Shown here: one piece after another, positions 51,778 through 59,751 of the stretch
How the letters are laid out: each line of letters starts with the position of its first letter
Position numbering within the stretch: the first letter of the stretch is position 1
Assembly (NCBI GenBank): GCA_016860845.1
Contig: BOKF01000049.1
Location: 1-59,910 of the forward strand
DNA: 59,910 nt
Source: Chloroflexota bacterium
GTDB taxonomy: Bacteria; Chloroflexota; Anaerolineae; 4572-78; J111
Direction of reading: 5' to 3'
Notes under the pieces: model-generated
Told to the model about the DNA's origin: nothing
Databases searched by the model: none
What the model saw: only the letters and a program-made list of their open reading frames with translations
Made by a program: the position numbers and the translations under genes

Positions 51778-52521
51778 TCAAACGCCGCCCAATCTATAAA
51801 GTTTCCAACCGACGGCGATGAACCAAACCATAAAGAGAAGCCACCACCAGAAGTAGGCCACACCGACAATGGGCCACAACGCCAGGCCAATGAAGGCGGC
51901 AGCGCATGTGGCTACACCCAAATAGGCCACGCTTTTATGGAAGACACCCTTCAGCATGACCAGAGAAAGGATTAGAATGCTGACCCCGAACAAGCTCTCA
52001 TAGAGGGGATTAAAGGCATTATTCTGGGCAATAAGGCTCTCAGCGGCCGTGGCGAAAATGTCCCGTTGGGTTTCCGTGGCGGCTACAAATTGATCGCTCA
52101 AATAGACCAGACCCAGCAACACCGGGTAGTAGGCCATAAAGAGAAGCAGGCAGGTGAATGCAATTACGGTGCCTATGACAGCATAACTCTTGTTCAAATG
52201 TTTGAGGGCCATAAAGAGGGCCACAAATGACACAATTGCCAGGATGCTGGTTCCTAAGACCAGCGTTTGTAAGATCATCCACCACAATCTATGTGAGGCG
52301 ATGAATTGAAGGAGCGTTGGGCCGTCCATCTTGAAGTCATACTGCATCGTCAAGACTTGTACAGTAGGCACGATTAGGGAGAGAACGACATAGAGAATCG
52401 CTGAAACGCCTCCGGCTCTATAAAGACCTCTCCATGATAGGTCTGGACCCGCAACAGCCTTTTCCACTGATTGCTGAACTAGAGATGTCACTCTTTCTTC
52501 ACTTCGATTGCTAGTCAACAT
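51778..52521 (-). CDS. DUF4386-like membrane protein
   Basis: A 247-aa protein with a polar N-terminus and about six helices (YRAGGVSAILYVVLSLIVPTVQ, LWWMILQTLVLGTSILAIVSFVALFMALK, YAVIGTVIAFTCLLLFMAYYPVLLGLVYL, LYESLFGVSILILSLVMLKGVF, VAYLGVATCAAAFIGLALW). The layout and the FHKSVAYLG loop resemble DUF4386 proteins such as 43413-44156. Function unknown. Confidence 0.6.
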   Translation of the reverse strand: MLTSNRSEERVTSLVQQSVEKAVAGPDLSWRGLYRAGGVSAILYVVLSLIVPTVQVLTMQYDFKMDGPTLLQFIASHRLWWMILQTLVLGTSILAIVSFVALFMALKHLNKSYAVIGTVIAFTCLLLFMAYYPVLLGLVYLSDQFVAATETQRDIFATAAESLIAQNNAFNPLYESLFGVSILILSLVMLKGVFHKSVAYLGVATCAAAFIGLALWPIVGVAYFWWWLLFMVWFIAVGWKLYRLGGV

Positions 52522-52562
52522 TTTTAAACTTCCTTGTCTTTTTTCGTATCTACTCGGAAATG

Positions 52563-52745
52563 TTACTCTTCATTTTTCCGGTTCTCAAGCGCAGCTACAG
52601 CAATGAACCATCCGATGAACACACCACCAAGAGCGCCGAGCCAGATTCCCCAGATAGCATTCCCGTTCGCTGCACCCAGTCCCATACCAAAGACCACCCC
52701 AATTACCAGTCCCAGAAGAATGTAGTAACCAAATTTTCGTTCCAT
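52563..52745 (-). CDS. 60-aa glycine-zipper membrane protein
   Basis: Two helices with GxxxG spacing (YYILLGLVIGVVFGMGLGAANG; IWGIWLGALGGVFIGWFIAVAAL) and a charged tail. AAGGAG precedes the ATG by 8 bases. Glycine-zipper miniproteins often oligomerise in membranes. No family name known to me. Confidence 0.65.
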   Translation of the reverse strand: MERKFGYYILLGLVIGVVFGMGLGAANGNAIWGIWLGALGGVFIGWFIAVAALENRKNEE

Positions 52746-52756
52746 TTTGCTTCTCC

Positions 52757-53584
52757 TTATTTCACTTCGGCCGCAGCGGCGGTCGGCAACGTCTTGGAAA
52801 TGTCCACGTTCCAGTAGATGTCCTCAAAATCCCAGTAGGACCACGGCTGGCCCTGATCTTCCCAGGTGACGGCGATCCGCGCCGGCAACTTTACACCATT
52901 TATTGTCTGCCAGGCGGTGAAATCTACCCGCCACGGGATCTTGCCGCTGCGCTCATCGCGATAGCGCAGCGCCGTCAGGTGCGAAATCAGGCCGCTCTCC
53001 TGCTCAAAGTGAACCGCCAGTTCGTCTTCTTCATCACCAAAGGGAAAAATCAAGCGCGCTGTCGTATCATCGATCACTTCCCAGCGGATGCGCTTGTCGG
53101 TAAGCCAGAGCGAAGGCATCAGCGGCGCTTCGGCCCACAGAATCATATTGGCCCCCTGGTCAACTGCCGGCCCCGTGGCGGCGCGTCCCATCGGTCCAGT
53201 CATACCAACACCGCCAACATAGCGGTCAATGGCTTTGAGGACGGGCAGCCCAAACCAGGTGATTTCCATGTAGCGCTCAAAAGCGTAGCCGGGCCGGTGA
53301 ACCAGCCGGTAGCGCAGCGGCAGCCAGAGGCCGAAGTTGGCGCGCCCGCGCCCGCACACCACCAGCGACTCGACACGAGGTATCTGATCGCCCAGCGCCA
53401 CTCGGTAATAACGGCGCACCGGTGCAGGCAGGTCGGCGGGCGGCTCCACCATACCCAAATCTCGTGGCTCATTAACCGGCGGAGGCAACTTCCACGGCGA
53501 TACCTGCAACCCGGCCCAGCCAAGGCCGGCCAAAACTGCCGCTCCGCCGGCCATCCCGATCATCACTTTACCAAGTTGATTCAT
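52757..53584 (-). CDS. DUF6544-like lipoprotein/membrane-anchored protein
   Basis: A 275-aa protein with an N-terminal signal-anchor (VMIGMAGGAAVLAGLGWAGLQV), then a soluble domain: PVRRYYRVALGDQIPRVESLVVCGRGRANFGLW, RPGYAFERYMEITWFGLPVLKAIDRYVGG, LMPSLWLTDKRIRWEVIDDTTARLIFPFGDEEDEL and PWSYWDFEDIYWNVDI. This pattern is the DUF6544/DUF6920 type, of unknown function. The ATG is inside the 3' end of the upstream SRPBCC gene (17-base overlap), so the two are coupled. Confidence 0.7.
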   Translation of the reverse strand: MNQLGKVMIGMAGGAAVLAGLGWAGLQVSPWKLPPPVNEPRDLGMVEPPADLPAPVRRYYRVALGDQIPRVESLVVCGRGRANFGLWLPLRYRLVHRPGYAFERYMEITWFGLPVLKAIDRYVGGVGMTGPMGRAATGPAVDQGANMILWAEAPLMPSLWLTDKRIRWEVIDDTTARLIFPFGDEEDELAVHFEQESGLISHLTALRYRDERSGKIPWRVDFTAWQTINGVKLPARIAVTWEDQGQPWSYWDFEDIYWNVDISKTLPTAAAAEVK

Positions 53585-54242
53585 CTGCTTTTCCTCCTCG
53601 CTCCGCTCTCTCTTTGATACCCCGTAGCATCTTTTGCTCCATCAGGAAATGAAGCGGCTCGGTGACCACCTGCCAGACGATGAAATTGGCCAAGGTTGGC
53701 TCATAGTTGCGCCGATTGCGGGCGATGAGCCGGGTGACGCCGGGAGCAGTCTCATCCAGATAAAACAGCCAGATGTCCTCCACCGGCGGTGACTCCTGCT
53801 CAGGGTCCTCGGCGTGGAGGAGCAGAAGCTGCTCCGGTTCTATCGCTGCGACTGTATAAAAAGGATACCCCTCCGGCCCCAGCCTCACTTTGTCACCCAC
53901 GGCCAACTGCTGAAATTCAGGAATAATCTGGTCGGCATTGTGAATGTCGCAGCCGATCAGGTTCTCCAACCAATCGTAGCTGTAAAATCCGCCCCGTCCC
54001 TGCCCTATCTGCACCAACCAGGGCCAGATGTCGGCGGCCCGAGCCTGGATGGTAACGGCGCGGGTGGACTCCACTTTTGGTTGGGACACCAAATCATCAC
54101 CCGGTAGGGGCCGCTGAATTTCGGCCTTGGTTGCACCCCACTTGCGATACCAGGGCCGGATCACCAGCAGGTAGGTAGACAAGGTGGCTACGCTAGCTGT
54201 TGCCACACCGATCACTTTCAAATTGAATTTGTTACTTGCCAT
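53568..54242 (-). CDS. SRPBCC family protein with N-terminal anchor
   Basis: A 224-aa protein: one N-terminal helix (VIGVATASVATLSTYLLVIRPWY), then a START/SRPBCC-like domain (AVTIQARAADIWPWLVQIGQGRGGFYSYDWLENLIG, IPEFQQLAVGDKVRL, VAAIEPEQLLLLHAED, GVTRLIARNRRNY, LHFLMEQKMLRGIKERAE). These domains bind lipids or other hydrophobic ligands. GAGG precedes ATG 54242; the longer frame overlaps the permease gene and is not supported. Confidence 0.75.
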   Translation of the reverse strand: MASNKFNLKVIGVATASVATLSTYLLVIRPWYRKWGATKAEIQRPLPGDDLVSQPKVESTRAVTIQARAADIWPWLVQIGQGRGGFYSYDWLENLIGCDIHNADQIIPEFQQLAVGDKVRLGPEGYPFYTVAAIEPEQLLLLHAEDPEQESPPVEDIWLFYLDETAPGVTRLIARNRRNYEPTLANFIVWQVVTEPLHFLMEQKMLRGIKERAERGGKADESTW

Positions 54243-56553
54243 TTTTATGTCCTCTATTATGCCCGCCATCGGGGGGACTCGATGAGCTGGGCTGCAAAAC
54301 CATCTCACGCAGTAAAGATTTAACCGGGCCGTGGCGGCGCTTGACCATAATCGTCGTCACCTTGGCTCGCACGGCCACCTGCTCCGGAATATTGCCCATG
54401 AGCAAATTCTTAAAAAGTGGCTCGTTGGTTGCCCCAATGATAATCAGATCGTAACCTTCAGCCGCCTGGAGGATCGTTTCGACCACGTTGTTCCCCTCGA
54501 CGACCTGCCGGTCAAACTCGAACGGAATGCCTTCCACCGATTGGGCAATGTCTTGCGAGGCTCGAACCAACTCCGGCTCTCTTGCCCCTGGGCGGACTAC
54601 CCGGAGGGTGGTTACTTTGACTGGGCCATTGCTTTCTTGAACGGCCATGTTGGCCGCCATCTGCGCGGCCCGCCGGCTGTTCGGCCCGCCGGCGACCGGC
54701 ACCAGGATAGCCTTGAGGGGGCGATATTCCCGGTAGCGCACCACGGCAATATCAGCCGGCGGGTTGTCTACAATATCGTCAATCACACTGCCAAAGACGC
54801 GCCCGGCGGTGTTGGTATAGCCCGGCCAGCCCAAAACAATTAAATCACTGGCATTTTCTTCGACGGTTTTGCGGACCGCCCTGGCCACATCCCGCCCCAG
54901 GCGGATCATGCTATGAACGGGCACATTCCACGCTCTGGCCTCCTTAATCACGGTTTCCAGCGGAGGACGGCCTTCTTTAAGAAAGGTCCGGCCTTCCACC
55001 AGGCCCAATTGAGGCGGCACGCGGGCGACATGCAGGGCCAGTACTTCGCCATCGTGCTGTTTGGCCAGGATGGCCCCAATATGGCCCAAAATATGCGCTT
55101 GTCCCTGGGTGGCTACCGGTACCAGCACTGAATAGTTCTTGCTGACCAGGACCTCTTCCAGCAGAATTTCCTTCGGCTTCTCTAGTTTTTCAATCCCGGT
55201 AAAATAGCCCCAGTAGAGCAACATTCCGGCGACAATCCAGGCCACGGCCACATACCACCCTGTCGGGCTGAAAGTAAAGAGGAAAAGAGCCAGGGCGATC
55301 ATGGCGACGATTGCCAGGAGGGGAATTATCGGGACAAAGGGGGCGATGAAACCCCGGTCCAGGTCGGGCCGCTGGCGGCGCAAGCGCATCATCGAGACGT
55401 TGACCTGGATAAACAAGAATAGAAACATCAAGTCGGCCGCCGCCGCCACATCTTCGATGGGCAAGGCCCAAGCCATGCCTCCAATGAGCAAGCCGGAGAT
55501 GAGCACAGCCCAGTAGGGCGTATGCCGGATGGGGTGGATGGCGGCAAACAGTTTCGGCAGGTTATGATCGCGACCCATCGCAAAGGAGACGCGGGACGAG
55601 GAGTAAGTGGTGGCGTTCAAGGCTGACATGGTGGAAGCCAGGGCACTGACGAGTAAGATCACTGCTCCATAAGGCATCACCTGCGCGGCTGCCTCGACAA
55701 TTGCCACCTCCCCTTTTTCACCCAAATACTGATAGGTCCGCAGCCCGGCGGGAGCGGTAATAGCTCCAATCGCAACGAAGGCTACCAGGATATAAATCAA
55801 CACGACCACGGCAATCGAAATAAAGGTAGCGCGGGGGAGGTTACGCTTGGGATTCTTGATCTCTTCACCAGATTGAGCGATGATTTCATAGCCTTCAAAG
55901 GCAATAAAGGTCAAGCCCATCGCCACCAAAACCCCACTCCAGCCATTGGGTAGAAAACCGGCGGTGAAGCGGGTCGTCCAACCCTCCGGATGCTGAAACA
56001 TTGCCACCAGGCCAAAGCCACAGAAGAGGCCCAGGATGATCACCTTGGTCACCGTCACCACATTGCCGACCGTACCCGTCTCTGAAACGCCTCGATAGTT
56101 CAAAGCAGTGAAAATGATGATAATGAGGGTCATAAAAGCTAGTTGCCAGCCTTCTAGCTCTAACCCGAAATCAGGGAGACCTGCCAGCAAATAAAGTTCG
56201 GCGGCAAAGCGCCCAAAGCCCAACGCGTAAAGGCTGCCGGCGACGGCGTGGGCAAACCAACTCATCCACCCCCCCAGAAAGCCTTGGGTTCCGCCCAACG
56301 CTTCTTTCACCCACAGGTAGCCGCCACCCGCTTCGGGAAACGCCGAACCTAATTCAGCATAAGCCATAGCTGTCAGTGTAGCCACAACACCATTGAGCAA
56401 GAAGGCCAGGACCAAGGCAGGGCCCGCTGCGCCAGCCGCCACGCCGGTTAACACAAAAATACCGGCGCCGATCATTGCGCCAATGCCGATCATGGTCACA
56501 TCAAATAGCCCCAGGTCACGACTTAAAGTCACTTCGATAGGTTGGTGAGTCAT
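54232..56553 (-). CDS. APC amino acid permease fused to tandem UspA domains
   Basis: A 773-aa protein. Residues 1-450 are a 12-helix APC-superfamily permease (LFDVTMIGIGAMIGAGIFVLTGVAAG at helix 1, AFPEAGGGYLWVKEALGG, FIAFEGYEIIAQSGEEIKNPKRNLPRA, LNATTYSSSRVSFAMGRD). Residues about 475-615 and 620-750 are UspA domains (SDLIVLGWPGYTNTAGRVFGSVIDDIV; DLIIIGATNEPLFKNLLMGNIPEQVA). This fusion is known in Archaea and some bacteria, where Usp domains may regulate transport. Substrate unknown. It overlaps the SRPBCC gene by 11 bases. GGAG precedes the ATG. Confidence 0.85.
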   Translation of the reverse strand: MTHQPIEVTLSRDLGLFDVTMIGIGAMIGAGIFVLTGVAAGAAGPALVLAFLLNGVVATLTAMAYAELGSAFPEAGGGYLWVKEALGGTQGFLGGWMSWFAHAVAGSLYALGFGRFAAELYLLAGLPDFGLELEGWQLAFMTLIIIIFTALNYRGVSETGTVGNVVTVTKVIILGLFCGFGLVAMFQHPEGWTTRFTAGFLPNGWSGVLVAMGLTFIAFEGYEIIAQSGEEIKNPKRNLPRATFISIAVVVLIYILVAFVAIGAITAPAGLRTYQYLGEKGEVAIVEAAAQVMPYGAVILLVSALASTMSALNATTYSSSRVSFAMGRDHNLPKLFAAIHPIRHTPYWAVLISGLLIGGMAWALPIEDVAAAADLMFLFLFIQVNVSMMRLRRQRPDLDRGFIAPFVPIIPLLAIVAMIALALFLFTFSPTGWYVAVAWIVAGMLLYWGYFTGIEKLEKPKEILLEEVLVSKNYSVLVPVATQGQAHILGHIGAILAKQHDGEVLALHVARVPPQLGLVEGRTFLKEGRPPLETVIKEARAWNVPVHSMIRLGRDVARAVRKTVEENASDLIVLGWPGYTNTAGRVFGSVIDDIVDNPPADIAVVRYREYRPLKAILVPVAGGPNSRRAAQMAANMAVQESNGPVKVTTLRVVRPGAREPELVRASQDIAQSVEGIPFEFDRQVVEGNNVVETILQAAEGYDLIIIGATNEPLFKNLLMGNIPEQVAVRAKVTTIMVKRRHGPVKSLLREMVLQPSSSSPPDGGHNRGHKNGK

Positions 56554-56642
56554 ATATTCTCCAGAGTTTATAGTGTGGTCTAAGGTAGTTTATTTTTGTG
56601 CAAGGATTATATTTGCTCCCTGTCCCTCCTTGATTTAGCCGC

Positions 56643-56855
56643 TCAGGTACGCAGCAGGACATACATTACCAACAGCCCCAGGATAAAGGCAGCCACGATC
56701 AACCCACTCCACAGCAAGAACATGTCATCTTCACCGGAAAGATTGGGCAGGCGACGGTGAATAAAGGCCATGATCGGGGTAGAAAACAAGCCGCCTACAA
56801 TCAAGAGACTGATCATAATAATTGACACAAGCAACAAAACGGATATTGGATGCAT
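56643..56855 (-). CDS. 2-TM miniprotein B
   Basis: A 70-aa membrane protein: helix 1 ISVLLLVSIIMISLLIVGGLF, loop STPIMAFIHRRLPNLSGEDDMF, helix 2 LLWSGLIVAAFILGLLVMYVLL. It is paralogous to 35346-35555 across its full length. The longer frame would start at an ATG that is part of the -10 box (56906), so M at 56855 is the real start. It stands alone behind operator copy 5. No known family. Confidence 0.75.
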   Translation of the reverse strand: MHPISVLLLVSIIMISLLIVGGLFSTPIMAFIHRRLPNLSGEDDMFLLWSGLIVAAFILGLLVMYVLLRT

Positions 56856-56901
56856 TGAACCAACTTTGGCAATGCCCCCAGGGCATAATAGCTTTCTTTC
56901 C

Positions 56902-56967
56902 AGCATAAGGGAAAGTTAACAGGTTTGCCTCAAGTTAAACTCAAGAAAACCTAAAGCTTTCCTAAAG
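56902..56967 (-). promoter_or_regulatory. Four-repeat PhoB-like operator and promoter, copy 5
   Basis: Minus strand 56967-56928: CTTTAGG, CTTTAGG, CTTGAGT, CTTGAGG, 4-base spacers, then 20 bases and TATGCT (56907-56902). The unit sequence is identical to copy 1, with one base different in the spacers (AAAG for AAAT). Drives miniprotein B. Confidence 0.8.
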
Positions 56968-57073
56968 AAAAAGACTGGGAGTTTGGCCTTTTTTGCAGGG
57001 GTATTGAAAAAAAGAAGCCTCTTGGGTAAAGTTATGGTTGCGAGACCAAACAAAAACTCAGGAGGCTTCTATC

Positions 57074-57275
57074 ATGAAGGATAACCCAAAGGGGAGTGAA
57101 ATACCAACGCTGCTGCAAACATTAATCCAACTGCTAGAGGCACACCGAGCCGCGTTTAAACAAGCTCGCCCCTACTGGCGAGGGGTAGGCTTGGTACTGG
57201 CCGAACTGTTCAATTTTGGGCGGCATACGCTCGCCCAGGCAATCTTGAGCTTAGGGAAACTGAGGGAGATTGGAG
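57074..57275 (+). pseudogene. 5' fragment of a transposase gene
   Basis: AGGAGG 8-9 bases before ATG 57074 opens a frame whose first 60 residues (MKDNPKGSEIPTLLQTLIQ ... YWRGVGLVLAELFNFGRHTLAQAIL) look like the N-terminal region of a DDE transposase gene. At about 57275 it runs without a stop into unrelated ABC-transporter sequence, so the rest of the transposase has been lost. Confidence 0.5.
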
Positions 57276-57287
57276 TGGGTGGTATCG

Positions 57288-57562
57288 CTTGTATTGTGGA
57301 AGAAGCGGAAACCGAGAGTCTTTTTGAAAACCCGCGCCATCCCTACACCCAGGCTCTGCTGGCGGCCATCACGGTGGCAGAGAAAGCCGCCCGCCGGGAG
57401 CGCATCGTCCTCAGCGGGACTGTCCCCAGCCCCAATAATCCGCCCGCGGGCTGTCCCTTCCACACCCGCTGCTTTGCCAAAAAGGGACCGGAGTGCGTAC
57501 AAAAGCACCCGCCCGAATTTGAAGTAGAGGGCCACCGGGTGGCCTGCTGGCTGGTTGAGTAG
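57288..57562 (+). pseudogene. 3' fragment of an oligopeptide ABC transporter ATPase
   Basis: In frame with the transposase fragment, residues from IVEEAETESLFENPRHPYTQALL to CPFHTRCFAKKGPEC and the stop match the C-terminal 90 residues of OppD/DppF-type ATPases (FENPRHPYTQALL and the Cys-rich PAGCPFHTRC segment). The nucleotide-binding core is absent. The result is a chimeric open frame. Confidence 0.8.
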
Positions 57563-57565
57563 TTT

Positions 57566-57735
57566 GGTCCGGGTCATCCCGGTCAAAGGCGACCATGATC
57601 AGATGGGGTACCAGCATGGCCGCCAGGTTAGGTCGGTGCGCCAGCAGATTGTGGCAGTGATGGAAGCTCGTTTTGCCCAGCTTGAACAAGACGGCGCGGA
57701 CGCCGCTTTTGCTGCCTTGGTTGAGGAAACCCCGC
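57566..57735 (+). pseudogene. N-terminal fragment of a C45-type acyltransferase/peptidase gene
   Basis: Right after the ATPase stop, VRVIPVKGDHDQMGYQHGRQVRS ... ALVEETPQVVE resembles the start of C45 family autoproteolytic acyltransferases (Y/MGYQHGRQ motif). It breaks off near 57735, before the catalytic Cys would appear. Confidence 0.45.
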
Positions 57736-57764
57736 AAGTGGTGGAGACGGTTGACCCACTGTGG

Positions 57765-58033
57765 CTCTTCGGCCACGGCCAGGTCATGGAGTTGGGCGTG
57801 GGCAGTCTGCAGCTCTTCGAGCAATTGCTGGTTGGCGCGGCAAGCCAGTTCGGTCTGGCGGGTGTTGTGGCCGATCATCCCGGCCAGAAAAAAGAGCGCA
57901 GTATTGAATAGCGCACTCCCTATGGTATTTTCCAGGTCGTAAGTCAAAAAACTGCTAACGCTGGCCAACAGATAAAATAGGCCAACCCATCCGGCGGCAA
58001 TGCGTCCTGGAAAAACGGTGGTGGCGTGAATAC
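57765..58033 (-). pseudogene. Internal fragment of a histidine kinase
   Basis: Minus strand reading GRIAAGWVGLFYLLASVSSFL, LFNTALFFLAGMIGHNTRQ, LLEELQTAHAQLHDLAVAEE: a membrane-sensor kinase up to just before its H-box (AVAEERNRLARELHD expected). The 5' part is cut by the insertion sequence at 58034; the 3' part is lost at the junction with the C45 fragment. Confidence 0.6.
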
Positions 58034-59535
58034 TTCGACAATGTTAAGTTTCTGGGCCACGCTCCTTACGCAAATGAGACTTTCGGGAGAGGGTGCGATT
58101 AAGCAGATGCTCGATGACCAAAGCGGTGGCTTGTTCCGAAGTCAGTTGTGGTAAGGGCAAGGCGGCCCGTAAGAGCGTTCGCACATTACTAACCGATAAC
58201 AAGGGCAAAACATCAGTTTCATACTGCGCCAGCAGGGCCGGATCAGCGGCGAAACGAGCTTGCCAGTCGAGGCGAGTGTCGGCTACAAACCAGGCGGCGG
58301 CTAAAATGGTCAAAGCGAGTTGGTGTTGCCAGGCACGATACTTGATGGTCTGAAATTCATCCCAGCCGAATTCACTTTTGCCATCCTGATTACTGCGCTC
58401 AACAAAGGCGCGGTGGGACTTACGCCAGGCCATCGTTTCCAAGGAAGTCTGGAGCGAGGCGTTACTGAGACTGTAGGTGACTTGCTTGGCATCGCGACGG
58501 ATGAGCAGCCAGCGTTGGTAAGTTTCTTCGCCTTCGACTAACCAGACCCGACAACGCGCCCGATCAGCGGTCAAATGACCGCGTTCAGTCGGGCGCAGCG
58601 TGAGCTGGGTCCAGGCCAACTCTGGCTCGGTTAGGAGGTCCTGGGCTTGACAGCGGTGTTGAGCGACCACCCGTTTGTGTTTGGCCGGTTTACCTCGTTT
58701 GGTCAACTTGGTTTCGAAGCGGGGCTGGTCAAGGTAGACAATCGTGTTGGCCGGAATATCATCGTAGTACTCGATCCGGGCCACCTCCAACCGCCGCCGC
58801 AGGCTCCGATTACGCCCATACAGGTCATCCATATCGACGGCCACAAAGGGTAAGCCGGTGGCCCGCGCCCGCTCGATTAAGCGCCAGGCCAGCTCCGGTT
58901 TGGTCTGAAAGCTCCGCTCGGCCGGTAAGCCCACCCGCTGCCGCAACGCCGCCTGGCTCGGCTCAAACCAGCTTTCCGGGACAAACAGTTCGCCATCGAC
59001 CCAGACGCTCGCCCGAGGCGTTACCAAGGCCAGAAAGACGCCCACTTGGCTCAGATCAACCTTGCCTAACTGGCCATTATGCTGACGCCCCGCCCCGGCA
59101 CTAACCTCACCCCCTTTGTCGTCGGCGCTTTCATCGACGACCGCCACCGCTTCAGCAAAGGCGGGATGGACCTTGACCTGCTCTTGGACCCCTTGGATTA
59201 ACGCTGGCCCGGCCCAGGGCGAGTCGCTGATGAACTGTTACAGATTCTGACTGGCTACGCCCACCTGGCGGCTAATCTCAGTGATATTTCGTTTCGTGTC
59301 CAGCCGCAGTAGGCCGCTGACGTAGTCGCGCCCATACTGACTGGTATCGTGAGTTTTGGTCCGCATCAATGGTCGAATTTGTTCACAAAAGTTGTATAGC
59401 CGGTCCCCCAAGGTCGGGTATCTCATCCAACGGTAATCCCCACTGGGCGGCCAACGTTTGAAGCTCATTTTTGGGTTCATTCGGTTAGTTATACCACACC
59501 TGTCAAGCTCTTTATGTTAATTTAACATTGTCGAA
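58034..59535 (-). mobile_element. IS701-like insertion sequence
   Basis: A 1502-bp element with 14-bp inverted repeats TTCGACAATGTTAA (58034-58047 and 59522-59535) around one transposase reading frame. No clear target duplication is visible (left GAATAC, right ATAGTA). It interrupts the kinase fragment on the left. The right flank does not continue that gene. Confidence 0.7.
58044..59480 (-). pseudogene. DDE transposase with one nonsense codon
   Basis: A 478-codon frame of the IS701/DDE_5 type interrupted only by TAA at 59240-59238 (VASQNL, stop, QFISDSPWAG), with both sides in the same frame. Catalytic region: VAVVDESADDKGG (first Asp), FVAVDMDDLYG (second Asp), and AFVERSNQDGKSEFGWDEFQTIKYRAWQHQLAL with the Glu of the family. 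A single C-to-T change of CAA or CAG would create the stop. Probably inactive unless the stop is read through or translation restarts at a downstream GTG (59147). Confidence 0.75.
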
Positions 59536-59636
59536 ATAGTATCAATACCGAAATTGTAGCTCTCTTCGCAAACTATGAGAAATTCCTTCCACATTACATC
59601 TTCTTTAGTCGCCTATCCGGTCAGGGTTGTAGGACT

Positions 59637-59751
59637 GCAAAGATAATGGCAGTGGAACCCCCGAAAACGGCCCTTAGCGGCAAAGATAATGGCAGTGGGC
59701 CGGAAAGATAGTGGCAGTGACCTACATTAGCAGTAAATATAGTGGCACTGG
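59637..59751 (+). repeat. Four imperfect direct repeats, possible transposon end
   Basis: Copies of roughly GCAAAGATAATGGCAGTGG at 59637-59655, 59680-59698, 59702-59720 and 59732-59751; the last two vary to GATAGTGGCAGTG and TATAGTGGCACTG. Clusters of such approximately 20-bp repeats are typical of transposase-binding ends, for instance IS21-type elements. The element would extend beyond the window; no coding sequence is recognisable in the last 150 bases. Confidence 0.45.
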
